Positions 26,501 to 29,500 of a DNA stretch of 64,000 nucleotides are shown here, in pieces; position 1 is the stretch's first letter, and each line of letters opens with the position of its first letter. The DNA is taken from the NCBI GenBank assembly GCA_031213475.1, contig JARUPZ010000026.1, positions 7,378,200-7,442,199 on the forward strand, written 5' to 3'. A model generated the notes under the pieces. The model made no database searches. It was not told the DNA's origin and was given only the letters and a program-made list of their open reading frames with translations. Source of the DNA: Nereocystis luetkeana. Its lineage: Eukaryota > Sar > Phaeophyceae > Laminariales > Laminariaceae. Position numbers and translations under genes: made by a program.

Positions 26501-29500
26501 GATTGACTGCTGCTCAGGTCGGGACTCTGTTGCGACGCGTAGATTTCGGGGCTCCCAGCCTTGCGGCGTTAGTTGTATACCTGTCGTATGTAGAGAAGGT
26601 GGTATATTGCAGAGGTGTTTGTGATAACTTGCTCCGAGTCGGTGGGCGCCCTGGTGTTACATGCTCCAGATTAATCTCACGGTGGGAGTTGCACGTTTTG
26701 TGCGGATGGATTTTTTTCAGACTTGCTGCGCTCCTCAAGTGAGCAACAACTAGCATACCGGATAGCACGACGCGTCTACTCGTTATTTTCGTTTCAGGGC
26801 GTAGTGCATAGAATTTGTTGGTCGGGATCCGTGAACAAAGTTCTTCGAGATCATGTCCGGGGTGGGATGTTAACGGTGAGCTCCTCTGTGTGAGAAACAA
26901 ATCTCATAAACTTAGGCGCCACGCCGGTACTATGTTATAATACGAGTACAGCTGCCCGGGCAAGGCCCGGATGTGTTCTTGGTTGCTGCAGTCAGACTAC
27001 GAACGAAGATATATATGTGTATTTCGACCATCGTTAGTACCAGCCTTCTCGTATGTGACATCTCTTGACTGGGTCACCAGGAGTCGTATCGAAGGGAGCA
27101 ACTACAGTACTACAACAGTAGTAGTATTTATGTTGTCGGGCAACCAGTTCTGGGCTCATCATATGCCGCGCACCCCGGGGATGGGACAGCAAGGCCATTT
27201 TGGAGAGAGTGCTGCAGTTTCAGAGCACAAATCTCAAACGAGTGTGTGTACAACCAGATGCCTCACATCTCGGGCATGGGACAACAAGACCATGCGCGGA
27301 CAAGTACTGCGTTTTCCTGGCGTTCATCTTCAACATACTGTCTAATATCTGTTGCTGCTATTGGACGCCTTCTACGATAAAGGTCGCACGTTTCCGTTCG
27401 AAGGTTTCATGAATGACGGGGCTCCATAACACGAAATCGTCGGAATGTCAATCTTGTTTCGAAAAGTGACACTTTTGTACCCTTGGGCCATGGGATTATT
27501 CAACGGGGGATGCAATTTTGATTTCTGCTGACTGAAGCCAGCTTTCGGGTGAGGTATGGATCTCCTCAAGAGAGTCAAGAGAGGAGCCTCGTAAACATTA
27601 GGGCTTACCTCTATCGTAGAACGCCTTCTTGCCCTCTGGTTAACGCACCGCAGGTTGTCTAAAACATATCAAGTCCGCAACTACACGCCCGTCGTCGATA
27701 TTTGTTCGGCCAGAAGACCCGTGCGCGTTCGTGCGTGGATTTTAGGTCAACTTCAAGAGGACCTCTCCCACCACTGTATATGAGTACTGTGGTGGCAGTA
27801 GCAGTATTTTAGCGTTTCTGTACCGCGGTCGGTTTTTTTGCCCAAAAGGCCGTCGGTTTGCCTAAAAAGCCATTGCGTACAACCATAGCTTCGTATGCTG
27901 CATGGACGAAAACATGCGGGAGACCGCGAGATCCACTTTCCCAAGGTGTTTCATCCGTACAGTAGACACGTCTCGTACTTTTTTCCGATCGTCACTGTAG
28001 CGGCTGCAGTCTACCCCGAGTAACCTTGTGCGGGCCCCCAGTTTGTCTACCGTAACTAACCTCGCCGCACTCGATACGTTTGCGTTTGCCCGAACCCTCG
28101 ACAGGAGGCAAGCAGGGGCGATGCAAGCACTAGCCCCAGGACAGACTTTTCCAGGACAGTGTCTCAGCCCAGCCGACGGTCGTTCATGCAGCTGACTGGG
28201 CTTCGTCGTTCGAGCCTGAAATTTTCCCGGCCCGCGGGCACCTACCCGGCTCGGCCGAAGCAACCCATGGTAGGTCGAGCGGGCCGGGTCTACCTTTGCT
28301 GCGCGCCCGTGCGTTTCGTGTTTCCGATGCTTGCTCCGAAGACGGAATTTTGCCGTCCCCCAAGGCAGTGGCGCGGGCGGTCTTCGTTGCCTTTGCCCGC
28401 GGAGCGAAGGCGTCATATGTAGCCGCATATAGAGGCGTTCCACGATAGAGGTTCACCCAAAAACTTCTGAGGCTGCTCCTCACTCAAGGAGCCCCATACC
28501 TCACCCGAAAGCTGACTACAGAAAAAATCGAAAAGCATCGTGGCGAATAATCCCATGGCCTAAGTCTACAAAACGTTTTTTTTTTCGAGATCAAAGATTG
28601 ACATTCCGACGATTTCGGGTCAAGGAACCCCGTCGTCCAGAAACAAAATAGCGGAAATGTGCTAACTCTATATCGTAGAACGGGTCTATACTGCTGTGTC
28701 GCGGTTGAGCGTTTGGGGTTGTTACAGCGGGCGGGTGTAGAGCACGCGGGTGTGTTTTCGTCGCCCTTTTGCCTGGATGCGTGGTCAATACAGTGGGTGT
28801 CTTCCCGGCACGTTTCTACGCTAACAGCGTCCTTCCGTCACGGTATGTATACATGCGTACGCGTTTTCTCTGTAGCTGTGCGTTGGTCGTAAAATCTGAT
28901 GGGATTTCTGCGATAGGCCTGGTGGGAACAAATTGTACCCTACGGTCAACCAGCACCCGTTTCGTGGTAGCAATTGCGACAACCATGGTTAACTGGCGGG
29001 GGGGTGTACTCGATAGGAGATATGTACTCGATACCATGCATGGCCGTAGTCGTATGACCATAGACCCTCGCATCCCTACAATGCCGGGACGGAGCATGTC
29101 GGGTTTTCACCGACCAGGCAGACAATACTTGCACCAAGCGCGAAGCGCCGTGAGGTGTCTGGCGAGTCGCATGAAGGGTGAGCTGCATCCTACTAAGAAC
29201 CGCTTTTGAGGCGGACTTGCATATGGACGACAGCTTCAATGAGTTGATTTAATTTCCGGTGTAGGCATTTCCAGAGACAACAATGGGAGTACTATGTAAC
29301 TGCCTCGTGGGTGCCTTACCTTGAACACTACGTAATACGATCCAATTGTGCGGAGTAAAGGTCCTTCACCTCGCAGAAATGATCTAACTCGACAACCAGT
29401 AGTGGGCGGCCGCCAAAACAAAAAAAAAAACGGTACCCTGGTTGTCTAGCTCACGTAGTGAGCGGCATATTTTACAGTGCCGTTGCCAACCGACGCCAAC

